NCBI RefSeq assembly: GCF_905147365.1
Contig: NC_056419.1
Coordinates: 8,811,501-8,875,500, forward strand
From: Aricia agestis
Lineage: Eukaryota; Arthropoda; Insecta; Lepidoptera; Lycaenidae
Direction: 5' to 3'
Length of the DNA: 64,000 nt
The notes under the pieces are model-generated. The model was given only the letters and a program-made list of their open reading frames with translations, searched no databases and was not told the DNA's origin. This document shows, one piece after another, positions 39,201 to 48,800 of this stretch (position 1 is the stretch's first letter; every line of letters starts with the position of its first letter). Both the position numbers and the translations under genes were made by a program.

Positions 39201-41218
39201 CCCATACAAAAAACAATTTTAGCCTACTTTCGCGCTATAACTGTACGGAACCCTTCGTACGCAAGTCCGACTCGCACTTGGCCGATTTTTAATAATACAC
39301 AATATGGGAAAAGTAATTGTAAGGCTACCTCAAAGATACACCAAGGATTACAAAATTTATTTCGTTACAAATATATCCGAAAAGCCGACCTTCGGAAATA
39401 TCTTTACTGTGGAGCTATACTGATAGTTCAAACATACTAAAGACTAAACGAATGACGAAATGTAAACCAATAATAATATTTTCAAACCTTCACTAACTTA
39501 TTCCAGTTACGAGCTGCTCCAAAAATGCTGGAGCTACAACGCGGAACTGCGGCCGTCGTTCCGGCAATGTCTCGAAGTGGTCTGCGAGCTTCGAGACAAG
39601 ACTTCCCCCAACATCACCCTGACTGCCACGCCGCAGCCCGCGCCGCAGTATCTCACATTACTGCCGGATGGTAAGCACCTGCTTTTAGGGATGCTAAAAA
39701 TGTTCAACAATATGCATAATACTTACTTTTCCATAAAATAGCAAAAACATTTTTTTATATGACTTCACATTATTTCAAATAGTCAAATTCAAGCTAGGAA
39801 TCCACCAGGCTACATTTGTTGCCATGAAAAGGGGCAACATGCTCGGCAACGTTGCATGCTGTGCAACGTTGCCGAGCATGTTGTCGATATGTGACTTTAT
39901 GTTCATATGTAATTGATTGTACTGTGACGTTAAACTTACACCTGATGATGAATAATTTCGAAACCGGTCGTGTTATTTGTTAAAAGTTATAATAATATCT
40001 TAATATAGTGGAAAAAGTGCAAGAAAAGTGTGTTTTATTAGTGTACTTTATGTTCATGTTACTCACCGCTTTAACACCGGGCTGCATGTACGCACAGATC
40101 TAGGTATATGCTTGTACCTTCGAATATTTCAACCATAATATAGTTTTAGTTCAAAACCCATCTTACTTGAATTTGAAAAAAAAACCTCAGAATCTAGTGC
40201 CCATCTTTTACAGACTAATATTATCCGCTATAATGTGATGTATTGTGCATGTGACAGCATGTGACGGCGTCGAGAACCGCACCTACCTGCTGGACGAGAA
40301 TGACAACACCTGCATAGGTTCGTTCATTATCATCACTTAATTTTAAGTATTAGAATTATTTCATGTTTCTATAACATTCTATAACAAAATATAAGCATGC
40401 CGACTTATTAATAAAGTGACAAAAGAATTTCGTACTTTAGCCTGGATAATCAGTTATTTTCTCATATTGGGACGTTTATATTCAGCCACTGCCGCTGCTT
40501 CTCGCGTTGCCGGCAAAATTGCCCTGAATACTTCTGCGGCAGTAACGACGCGGGTAAACGTTTACACTTAGCCCTCTACATACTTGCCGCGGCCGCGTCG
40601 GGCAGCGCGAGTGACTATTTACATTTCCGCGCTTGCAAGTGGCAAGATCCACTTTCTTGCCCGGCAGGGCTGAATCTAAACGGCCCATAACATAATATCA
40701 TAAATTTTAGCTCAAATCCTTATAATTGGACCCGGAAATCTTGACAAATAACTTGGAATAAATCATAATTCACAGACGAAGACTTCCCGGAGCAGCAAAT
40801 GGAGCCGTCGCATTTGCTGCCGCGGCCGCTGAAATACATCGAGCTGCGGTACGACAGCGACACGGACGCGATACGCGACGGCTACGAGATACCGCGGACG
40901 CCGTTCTCCCGCCACAGCATAGTGGGCGTGGCGCCCAACAGGCTGATAAAACCGCTATATCGTACGCACTCGCTGCGTGCGCGCCCGCCGAACGCGACCA
41001 TAACCCCCCTGCGGAACGGCATCGTGAAGCGAGCGTCCCTGTGCGGGGATTTCCGCACCGATTTGCTCGACAGTCCCATTCGGGAAATCCCCAGCTTTAG
41101 GGGCAATTTCCGGGATATACCTAGCTCGAGAAGCTCAGGATTTAGAAGCCGGGATAGCCCTGGCTCGTCCCGCGACAGCGAAAGACACTTCGACGGCCAC
41201 GTCAAGACGCCGTTTTAA
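18647..41218 (+). CDS. sev: Sevenless/ROS1 receptor tyrosine kinase (35 exons, signal exon not found)
   Basis: Single-pass receptor kinase at the cell surface; the Drosophila orthologue binds Boss to specify photoreceptor R7. The 35 exons join in one frame to 2,422 residues, close to ROS1 (2,347) and Drosophila Sev (2,554). The order is Cys-rich N-terminal module (residues 1-50), FN3 regions 1-2, propeller 1, FN3-3, propeller 2, FN3-4 and 5, propeller 3, FN3-6 to 9, a helix at about 1873-1894, kinase about 1958-2255 and a C-tail to 2422. The first exon reads CRLGCSLWSNALETSC, matching the start of mature ROS1, so only a signal peptide should be missing upstream. The gene ends at TAA 41216-41218. 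Residue numbers count from 18647. Exon coordinates are in the block entries below. Assignment is by domain order and motif recall. Confidence 0.93.
20808..20942. mobile_element. MITE beginning five bases after a sev splice donor
   Basis: TAGGCAGATGACGGACCAACG opens close to the exon 4 donor, and CGTTGGTCTGTCAACTGCCTA pairs with it at the other end, followed by TGAATTAATTT. A relative is at 31838-31945. Confidence 0.65.
21290..21484 (+). mobile_element. SINE-like repeat, C-rich body type
   Basis: A CCCTTCCC-rich body is followed by the constant 3' part AAAAGGCCGGCAACGTACC ... GCTTTCCATCAGGTGG ... GCTCGTTTGCCCCC and a short A run. Same family as 35520-35936, 56196-56520 and part of 15172-15292. 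Confidence 0.6.
21590..23166 (+). other. sev: sev exons 6-9: YWTD-type propeller 1 and start of FN3-3
   Basis: Exons 21590-21709, 21948-22284, 22465-22674 and 22780-23166. Propeller blades show LSVDWLNRHLYVLGE, DAYNGYLFWALRGLERGGLY, FTVDHTDFRILVAHY and LAYANGLFYWTNG, the repeated DW...LYW / G.LYR pattern of YWTD/LDLR class B repeats. FN3-3 begins near PLPVNPPLSVQ and includes KVSWSPPHL. Confidence 0.85.
23549..23676. mobile_element. PIF/Harbinger-like MITE in a sev intron
   Basis: GGGCCTGTTTCACCACTTTC at the left is the exact inverted match of GAAAGTGGTGAAACAGGCCC at the right, with TAA at 23546-23548 and 23677-23679. The element is 128 bp and begins 24 bp after the exon 10 donor. Same family as 5066-5263. 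Confidence 0.85.
24472..24730. mobile_element. Near-perfect palindromic Tc1/mariner-like MITE in a sev intron
   Basis: The two arms of about 120 bp match almost base for base: CAGGTTGTAACAAAAATAAG on the left pairs with CTTATTTTTGTTACACACTG on the right, and GTTCACTGTGAAAGTAGCAG pairs with CTGCTACTTTCACAGTGAAC. TA flanks both ends, the target of Tc1/mariner elements. Confidence 0.85.
25279..25511. mobile_element. hAT-type MITE with 8-bp target duplication
   Basis: Terminal CAGGGGTTCCCAA and TTGGAAACCCCTG are flanked by AGATAAGG at 25271-25278 and 25512-25519. The size (233 bp), TIR and 8-bp duplication fit a non-autonomous hAT element. GCGC-rich inner arms pair. Confidence 0.9.
26205..28090 (+). 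other. sev: sev exons 15-18: FN3 regions 4-5 and entry to propeller 3
   Basis: Exons 26205-26371, 26676-26860, 27369-27576 and 27821-28090. FN3-4 shows FNVTWSPATRVNINN. FN3-5 shows ATFRWEVPERANGVIRGYEA and SQYYFRVRAFTDAGFGQYS. Exon 16 encodes an unusual AHAHAHSPQAPPSAPRRP low-complexity insert from a GC-rich stretch. Confidence 0.85.
27161..27307 (+). mobile_element. Short Lep1-type Helitron-like element
   Basis: Starts CTTATATATAAAAATGG and ends CACCGGGACAGCTAGT, so CT...CTAGT. A minus-strand relative is at 45475-45624. Confidence 0.75.
28246..30836 (+). other. sev: sev exons 19-23: propeller 3 and FN3 regions 6-8
   Basis: Exons 28246-28451, 28533-29368 (836 nt, the largest), 29599-29739, 30141-30375 and 30643-30836. 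Propeller signatures: ICVDWVSRSVYWIQRE, LYWYEESNHTGLGVLM, LTSTETEIYWVDPWVHRIVA and ITVDSSNIYWYDSADKTI. FN3-6 lies in the last third of the large exon, FN3-7 in the next two, and FN3-8 begins APLALRNITAYNITVSWPRP. Confidence 0.87.
31219..31457. mobile_element. Hairpin MITE in a sev intron
   Basis: GGGTTCCGAGACGAA and TTAGTCTCGGAACCCC are terminal inverted ends. GCAAAATTCTACGTGCTTGCC is paired twice inside, giving a compound hairpin. Confidence 0.65.
31650..31782. mobile_element. Hairpin MITE (GGGCCGTACCAC)
   Basis: CCAGGGGCCGTACCACGAAACC pairs with AGTGGTACGGGCCCTGG. Starts within 20 bp of the exon 24 donor. Confidence 0.7.
31838..31945. mobile_element. MITE fragment related to 20808-20942
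   Basis: Shares the ending CTGCCTATGAATTAATTT(G/C)TTTGATGGTA with the 20808 copy. The left end is more diverged. Confidence 0.5.
32010..32218. mobile_element. Hairpin MITE (GGGCCTTTCAGACAGAGAG)
   Basis: Left GGGCCTTTCAGACAGAGAGC pairs with right CTCTGTCTGATAGGTCCC. Inner GCGGTCA blocks are inverted too. Confidence 0.65.
35007..35127. mobile_element. Hairpin MITE, GC-rich
   Basis: ACTGCCTTCACATTTAGTCGCGAG pairs with CTCGCGACTTAATGTGAAGGTAGC, and GCCGCGC motifs pair inside. Lies in the intron between the first kinase exons. Confidence 0.75.
35520..35936 (+). mobile_element. SINE-like element, longest copy, in the kinase intron
   Basis: Starts near ATCAAGCCCCATAAGCTC and runs through GAGCGAGACACAATAG, ATGGGCCGGCTCGACGG, the C-rich CCCTTCCC body, the GGCCGGCAACGCACC block and a terminal A run. 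The 5' part also occurs alone at 59127-59200. No clear tRNA B-box was seen, so the SINE label is tentative. Confidence 0.55.
35937..37663. other. Remainder of the large sev kinase intron
   Basis: AT-rich DNA without exons. It contains a fragment of the TCGG..GGTTCC repeat at about 36471-36530 (minus orientation) and two short GC-rich inverted blocks near 36615-36650 and 36680-36728. Confidence 0.5.
37664..37857. mobile_element. Hairpin MITE with external TGCTTAGTACTCAC-type ends
   Basis: ATGCTAAGTACTCACATACGG pairs with CCGTAAGTGAGTACTAAGCAT. An inner GAGCC/GGCTC stem is also visible. Lies about 120 bp before the exon 31 acceptor. Confidence 0.75.
38240..38452. mobile_element. Hairpin MITE (GCCTGCCTAGCATACGG)
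   Basis: GCCTGCCTAGCATACGGCAACGAG pairs with CTCGTTGGCGTATGCTTGGCAGGC, and ATATCTCACTCT with AGAGTGAGATAT. Confidence 0.7.
38848..39292 (+). mobile_element. GGTTCCGTACC-type repeat, intact-looking copy
   Basis: Opens TTAGGGTTCCGTACCC and closes GTACGGAACCCTTCG, then TCGCACTTGGCCGATTTTT. Lacks the insertion found at 9812-9970. Confidence 0.65.
39800..39900. mobile_element. Small hairpin (GCAACATGCTCGGCAACG)
   Basis: GCAACATGCTCGGCAACGTTG is the exact inverted match of CAACGTTGCCGAGCATGTTG(T) across a short loop, giving a strong hairpin in the intron after exon 33. Confidence 0.6.
40258..41218 (+). other. sev: sev exons 34-35: cytoplasmic tail
   Basis: Exons 40258-40317 and 40776-41218. The tail is rich in Arg/Ser with direct RDSPGSSRDSERH-like and REIPSFRGNFRDIPSSR repeats. 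Tyrosines in the contexts KYIELRYDSD, GYEIP and KPLYRTH are candidate docking sites. The tail shows no domain I recognise. Confidence 0.85.
40470..40690. mobile_element. GC-rich MITE before the last sev exon
   Basis: GCCGCTGCTTCTCGCGTTGCCGG... with internal GCGGCAGTAAC and GCCCGGCAGGGC blocks. The composition is foreign to its AT-rich surroundings. Arms pair only partly. Confidence 0.4.
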
Positions 41219-41445
41219 AACTGTGATATTAGAAATTTTAATTCCACCGATAGATCTGATTCGTTTTTATGGAATATTTATTTATTTAATACTAATTTTT
41301 ATCTGTAAATATGAGATTTTTGTACATAGTAGGGGTAGTTGGAGGGTGAATCAAACGAATGAGTAGCGATTTTGCATTTATTTATAGTATGCTAGATCAT
41401 AAAGTAGTAAAAAATATTTAAGGTTCTTTAGTGGTCTTCTTGGCT

Positions 41446-41451
41446 AATAAA
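41446..41451 (+). terminator. sev: Poly(A) signal of sev
   Basis: AATAAA 228 nt after the stop codon, followed by a GT/T-rich stretch (TTGTTTTCTTTCCTGTCTG at about 41472), suits the 3' end of sev. Confidence 0.55.
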
Positions 41452-41864
41452 GTTTACACACGTATACTATCTTGTTTTCTTTCCTGTCTGAATTATTTCT
41501 GTGGCCAAAATATTAAACAAAAGTAGAAGTAGATAAAGTAAGAAAAAATATAATAAGCTCCAGTCGACAAAACAAGCCTATTTCCACCCTGGGTGCACTA
41601 TTTTCAGCCGAATTTCTAAACTACAAAACGGCTATCGGTGTTACGACACTAAAAGCATAGTCTATCGTTTATTAGACACAAGCGGATTTTACTAAACATT
41701 TTCTTAACGTAACTAGACAAACTTGACTGTAAGCAATAATTGTATTTGTTTAGGAAGACAAAACGCTGAAAAAAGAAGGATCCTTTTTTTCAGTCTTACG
41801 TTTGAATTTGTATTTTAACGAATCTTACACATACATATTTTGATAATTGTAACCATTGATGGTT

Positions 41865-42009
41865 GCTGTTAAGCATTTGTGTATCATCCCACAAGAAAAT
41901 TACGTATTAAGTTATGAATGCAGTCTTGTTCTAAATGATCTAAAGAACATGACTGCATTCATAGCTCTGTACATAACTTTTTGTGGTATAATACACAATG
42001 CTTAACAGC
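41865..42009. mobile_element. Hairpin MITE (GCTGTTAAGCATT family), intergenic
   Basis: GCTGTTAAGCATTTGTGTA pairs with ATACACAATGCTTAACAGC. It lies in the 1.6 kb between the convergent sev and SNIP1 ends. The rest of 41452-42800 shows no gene. Confidence 0.75.
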
Positions 42010-42804
42010 GTCCAGATACAGATAATATTATAGTCACTGCAATGCAAATGTCACTATAATTTTTTTCAGCAACTAAATGATAAAGAATTATACCAATTTT
42101 AGTACTTATCTAATATATAATAGTTTATTGAAATCTGTACACATCATAATTTGATCTTCCCCGATGCTTTTATATAACACGACAAAATAATAATACAGTG
42201 TATGTAGTATGATTGAAAAGAATAATTTTATATATTTTGATAAAGATTATTGAGTGACTAATCTTTTAAAACATCGACATTTACTTGCATCATATTTTAT
42301 GTCACCTACAGCCTATAAATCTAATTACTAAACGACGTTAATTTCTAAACGATAATAGTAATTTATCCTATGGCCCACACAATGTGGGAAATATCCAAAA
42401 TGGATATGTTACACGCGCACTAGTCATTGGTAAAATGTTTATACAAAGATAGCATATATCCAAAGGGGCCTTGCCTTATTTTGGACAACTGCACAATGTC
42501 ACAATTCCGCTCATCCGCGCAGTTATTGGTCAACGCTTAGCGCGCGAGAATTTATTGGCTGTCACGCGTGAAATTCTCGTAGGTTTTGTTCTTCTCGCAT
42601 GATTCACTATGCGTAAATGAATCAAGCCCCTGGTTCATACATTTTTTTGTAACAGTGTAATTAGTAACCCCTTGACTCAGTGCAATATTTCATAGTAAGT
42701 ATTTTAACTATTAAATTAAACTAATATAAACTATTTAAAAAATCTCTTTACATAAATAGAAAGGAACATACGATCTATGTACGAATCATTTCTTCTCTTT
42801 AATT

Positions 42805-45800
42805 TTAACCGTCGGCCGCTTCTTCTTCTTTCACCCTCTTAACCTGTAAAAAAACATCTTATTTGAAAACTTATCTGCTTACATACAAAGAGTTTCAATG
42901 GCAAAGTTTCGCCTGCCTCAATTTTGTTAATGCCAAAAACACCAGTAAAGTGGGCGGTAATTGTCTTGACATAGGTGTATCTTGATACCCATATTCAAAA
43001 ATTCAATATGGGTATCAACTTCAAGATACTCTTATGAAACGTCGAGTCCACAAAGATGCCTACCACTGGTATCTGTGAGCAGTTACGTGATCATTAGGGT
43101 ACGTACGCATTATATGGTTAGCTATCCGCTGTATGGGCGGTAGCCGCATGGTAATCTGCGAAAAATCTTGAAAGTGGTAGCTGATGTGATCCATCGTGGG
43201 CAGCGCGGGCTATTCGTTATTTTGCGCGTCGTCCCGACTATTCTCGTGTAGGAGCACGTACTGATGCCACCGGTGGAACGTGATCACTTTGATGTACCCT
43301 TGAGCGGAAACGTGATCGTTACCTGTTTGATGTGATCCATCGTGGGCAGCGCGGGCTATTCGTTATCTTCCGCGTCGTCCCGACTATTCTCCTGTAGGAG
43401 CACGTACTGATGCCACCGGTGGAACGTGGTCACTTTGATGTACCCTTGAGCGGAAACGTGATCGTTACCTGTTTGATGTGATCCATCGTGGGCAGCGCGG
43501 GCTATTCGTTATCTTCCGCGTCGTCCCGACTATTCTCGTGTAGGAGCACATTCTAATGCTACCGGTGGAACGTGGTCACTTTGATGTAGCCTTGAGCGGA
43601 AACGAGATCGTTACCTGTTTGATGTGATCCGTCGTGGGCAGCGCGGGTTGATCATCATCTTGCGCGTCGTCGCGGCTGTTCTCGTGTAGCAGCACGTACT
43701 CGCGCGCGCTGAACCCGAACTTGACCACGTCGCGTTCCAACAGCTCGACGTAGCGACGAGGATCGATCTTCTTGTTGTTCACGAAAGTTCCGTTTGCCGA
43801 GTCTGAGGAGTTTTAAACCATGAGTGTAGTTAAGTTTGTAAGTACACTACTTCACTAATTAAATGTCATTTGCCAACACGAAATGGTCATACAGTTAAAG
43901 ACGAAATAAAAGATAAGAGTACAAAGAAATGTTAGAGCGCTTACAGACGAACGGCACTTGTCGACAGCAAGTGTCAAGAAGTCTGCCGTCGACAGGTGCC
44001 GTCCGTCTGTAAGAAGCCTTACTTCAAAGATTATTAGTAAAGTAGGTACCTAGATCAATGATGTAGGGTCTGACGCGTCGCCCCTGCGTGCCGTCGGGCC
44101 GGTCGAAGGGCGTGGCCCTGTACTGCAGGGCGGCGTGCTGCTTGCTGATGGAAGGGTGGTCCAGAGCGATATCCACAACCTTCTTATCGCGGCCGATCAC
44201 GAAACAGGATTGCCGGTGAATGTATAGTATCGGCAACGCCTTGTCGCCTTTAAATGGATAAAATCTGAAAAATACAATACATAATATATGAAAATACAAT
44301 AGTGGTACTAATTAACCGGGCATAGTTCCGCTAATTAAAGTTCAAACTTATTATAGTTTGTGCGTTTTAAGATGATATGGTGACAGTTCTCACATTCCTT
44401 GCAACGGTTTTTTTTACAAGAAAACAAAAAAAAAAAACAAAACATAATAAATTATATTCCATCTACAAAAACTAATGTTTCCTATACTTAGTTGTAAATG
44501 AATAAAAATTAAAAGTTGCTAAATGCTAAATTATTAATATAAAATTATATTATTAACTGTGAAATAGGAGTATAAAATTATTGTTACGAAAATATTTGAA
44601 AAATGTCAGATGCATGAAACGGAACTTATGCCAATAGAGATTGACACTGTTGAATCGAAATAAAAACGAATTAAAAGGGCGGCCATTTTAAATCGCCGGC
44701 GCCACTCTGAAACGTCAGTACGAAATCGATAATTTCGATTACAATTCCTTTACGAAGTGATTCGATATTTTTAAATTATCGATTAATTTTTTTAGGTAAC
44801 TTCCCTATTATTGTCAATTATTATGTGTCACCCATATCATCATAAAACGCACAAACTATAAACACTCTTGTAAACTACTGTGATTCTACTGTTAATGCAA
44901 CAATTTCAGAAAATAAACCAAGAAATCACAATTCTCAAATCTATCAAGTTACAAAGTTGATTACATCCTGGTGGGTGACGAGTGACGACTGACGAGATAA
45001 TAACACGATACTAATGTTTGTATTTCATACGTTTAAATGATTGAATTAAAAAATAACGGTATTTTATATGATACTTCTAAAATGACGTTATAAAAGATGT
45101 TTTTGGTAAACTCACCTCCACCTACGTTTAGGTTGCTTTGCATCGTCGGGTTCTGTGTACTTTATAACTACACCATTGACGGTATTCGCATCAGCTGTCA
45201 ATTTGCCTGACAGACCAAAGTTTGGCTTCTCCTTCTCTCCGTCCTTATTGTCTCCCTCTTTCTTCACTTCAGTCTTACCCCAACTGTACTCTTTCTTTTC
45301 GTCTGCATTATCAAATCTAGAAAAAAAATATTGTAACATAATTTAAAACATATAAAAATAAAACAATTTGACAATACACAAAATATTAACTATCTAAAAG
45401 CCCTGTGAAAGTTAACTTACTTAGCTAAGCTAACCTTGGTAAGTTTATTGAAAATAAAACAATATTTATTTAGTACCAGCTGTCCCGGTGAACTTCGTGT
45501 CTCTTTAAAACCTTCCCTGGACTTCTACGAATATTTTAAGACTAAAATCAGCCCAATCCGTTCAGCCGTTTACGAGTTTTAGCGCGAATAACACATTTGA
45601 AAATCTATTTTTATATATAAGAAGAAGATATAATATATATAATGTTAAATATGCAACTTTAAAGAAAATGCCTAAATTGTGTTGCACTGACAGACATACA
45701 TGAGTACATAATATTTTAACTATTAACATTTATACAATTATGACGTATTCCCCCTACCTTGATCGTCTTTCCCGCGAGCGGCCTGCCGGCAGCCTTTTGT

Positions 45801-48800
45801 CTCTTTCTTCACGTGGCTCCCTGGCTCTCTCTGGCCGGTCCTCCTTTTCATTCCTGCTTCTGTCCACCCTCTCTCTTCTCTCCGCCCTGTCCTTGTCTTC
45901 CCGTCTCTTCTCTCTGTAGCGATCATCGGGACTGCGTGATTTGGATATCCTGAAAAAAAGTGCGTAATAGGTATGAGAAAAATTGATTCGTAAGTAAACA
46001 ATGGGCCATTGCTATTTGGTCACGCTATGTCAAGCGATAACAGATTGCTGAGTTTAGTTGAGACATGTCATCATTATATTATTACATCGACTACCTATGT
46101 ATAATATCTGCTGCTAACTTATAATGATTTGATTTGTGCATTTTAAGTGCTTATTAATTTTGACAATTAGTTACCTGTGACTCGGCAGCGGAGACTTTTC
46201 AACACGCGGCGGTCTCTCGCGACGCACGTCCCGACTTCTGTAATCGACAAACGCTAGTCAGTTTCTGTTACAAACTTATGTGGCTATTTTCATTATTGCA
46301 AGGTTGAGATATGCTCATCCTTAAAAACTAACAAAATAAAAGGTAGTTTATTTTCATATATTTGATTTTCATTCGAAACAACTGAAATAAATTAGCCAAA
46401 AGAGTTCTTTTCTTGTGTTTAACTTAGTTGTATCTTATATCATAATTATTGCAAAAACGAACATACACGCTCAAGTCGTGGCAGAACGAAAAAATTAAAA
46501 TCCTTTTAACATTACAAACATCAAAACCTCCGACGAGGCATCAGTTACTTGACACTCCTTACACTTACCATACGGATTTTTTCAGTTTGTGTGATGTTTC
46601 GGGAGAACATACCTATGTTATCCAGTCGTGGATATCTTAATTTAAACACAACAACAAGTCTTCTGACATAAGTTGTATCTGATGTTTCATAGTCTTCTAA
46701 AATACATAATATCTTTTCTAATGTTAGATATCATACCTAAAATAGGTCTTCTTCATTTTATATTCTATTATCTTTTGCTCATGCCATATTATATCAAGAA
46801 ATCTTCTGTTATGCCAATACAACAAGTTTCTTTTCTTATGTCGGATAACATGATCTTCTAAACTGATATTATCCCACGATATTTTTTTCGTGTATACGAC
46901 TTTTCTTTTAGGACGATCCTAAATCCACACTACAAATCTCTAATTTTTAAATAACTTAATCTACTTATGGTGTCAATATTTTCCAAATAACATTTGTACT
47001 GCTCTGAACAAATTAGTAAAATTCCATGTGTGTTTTTCTTAACATAATATGAATGTGTTCTTAAATTAGTCAATCCAATATCAATTTATTAAAATTACAT
47101 TACATTTAGGTATAACAATGTCATACAATTTGTATGGGATTCTTAAAAATATTCTGGTACTTATCAGTTTATTTGTTAAAACTTCTTACTGCAATAATTG
47201 ATAATCCATTCACCATATTTCTGTAAAAAGAAGTCCACATGGTTTTGCTTTAAAAACAAATACCACGTTGTCAAATTCTCAAACATTTCCTTTTACGGGC
47301 TTTTAAAATCAACCACCACGTCATTCTCTATGACTCTTCAAAATTGTTATAATATCTTCATCGGAGTTACATAATATTAAGTTTTCCTTTTTACAACATT
47401 CATCTTTTTTCAAATCCATCTTTTGTTTCTGAAGTCTTCTCAGTTCTGCTTGTTTAGTATTTAATTTCTCCATCATTAAATATGGGGTTACAAAATATCT
47501 TCAATGATTTTTCTCTACTTTAGTTTTTCTGACTTTCTTATTGGTGTAATATCTCTTTTCTTCAATTAAAGTATATCAAAATTTCCATCCATCCATTTTG
47601 TGTACTTATATGTATACTATCTTTGTTTTCGGAACTCTGCTCCAAATTAAATTTTATTAATTTTATCTTTGTAGCTAGCAGAAAAGTCACAATTAACGAC
47701 TTATTATTAGCTATAAAAATCTTCAAACTCGGTTGTAGAACACTGAATTTTATCGATCATGTAGGCGAGTCGCATCAAACAATGTCAATAATTTCAATGA
47801 TTTCAAACTATCTAACTAGATAGATCATCACTACTCCACAGAATCCATAACTCTGTATTCACACGCTCTATTAGAGTTTCTTCAAAGAATAGAGATTACA
47901 AAAACATTTCAAACATGCCTAGAGTCATGGTCATTATCGTTTAAGTTGAATACACTAAAATATCTTTGACACAGCGACATGTTGCGATCAAACTCATTAC
48001 AATTCTCTGTCGAGTTGACACTGTAAAAACAAATATAGTGGTTTAACGTCGCGGAATAAACGCCGGCGCAACATGCAGACATTGCTACATGTATGAACAG
48101 TACTAGAGTTGTATCAAACTATTTTTAACATATTAGACCAGAAATTATTATGTAAGCATATAATATATTTATTCGAAAATACTATCAGATGAATTTATAC
48201 ATAAATGGCGCATCTTTGTTATTTGGCCAGGTTATATGGACAAATGTTAACGTAGTTAAGCATCTATGGATCGATTTCTCTGATGGTATATTAACAACAC
48301 CCAGTTCAATAGCCACAAGACCTATAATTCGATAGATATGTTTACATAATACTTTCAATTCTACAATTAATAGACTAGTATCAATGGAAACTTACCGTTC
48401 TGGAGGGTATCTCTCTTCTGGGAGCCTTTCTCTCCTGTCGGGGAACTCCTTTTCGCGATAACGTTCAGGCTCAGGTGGAGGTCGTCTTAGAAAACGGGAA
48501 GGAAAATGTTACACGACATAAACTTTATTTAAATGGTATTGCAATTGAATTATTCATTAATATTTACCTGTCACGATATTCTCTGTTGTCTACAAATTCT
48601 CTCTTTTTATTGAAGCCTCTCTCCTCATGTGCATTGTATCGAGCTGAAAAAAAAACTGGTTTAAAAATACTTGGACATGCATTATTATTATTAGCCTTTA
48701 TTCAGAAAAACAATACATTTATTTTACATACATTGCAAAATATTCAAATTAATTATTATTCGGTAGCGCGGTCTCTGTTTCTGTGTGCCTCTCGGCAAAG

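Larger units (their letters stand above)
34190..39670 (+). other. sev: sev exons 28-33: tyrosine kinase domain
   Basis: Exons 34190-34348, 34619-34813, 35274-35493, 37979-38076, 38662-38771 and 39507-39670. Visible motifs are the glycine loop GSGAFGEVFEG (residues 1968-1978), VAVK lysine 1993, helix C glutamate in FLKEAALMSNF (about 2010), HRDLAARN (Asp 2092), DFG (2113-2115) and the activation loop DIYKNDYYRKEGEG with paired tyrosines, as in ROS1. The usual APE motif reads AVE (GCT GTG GAG at 38002-38010), and the normally conserved Trp in GVLxWE is Gly (GVLCGE). All directly catalytic residues are present. A 2.5 kb intron splits the activation segment. Confidence 0.92.

Noticed and set aside
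43181..43620. CRISPR-like periodic repeat
   Set aside because: The whole 146-bp unit repeats without unique spacers, and the host is a eukaryote. It is a tandem exon/intron duplication.
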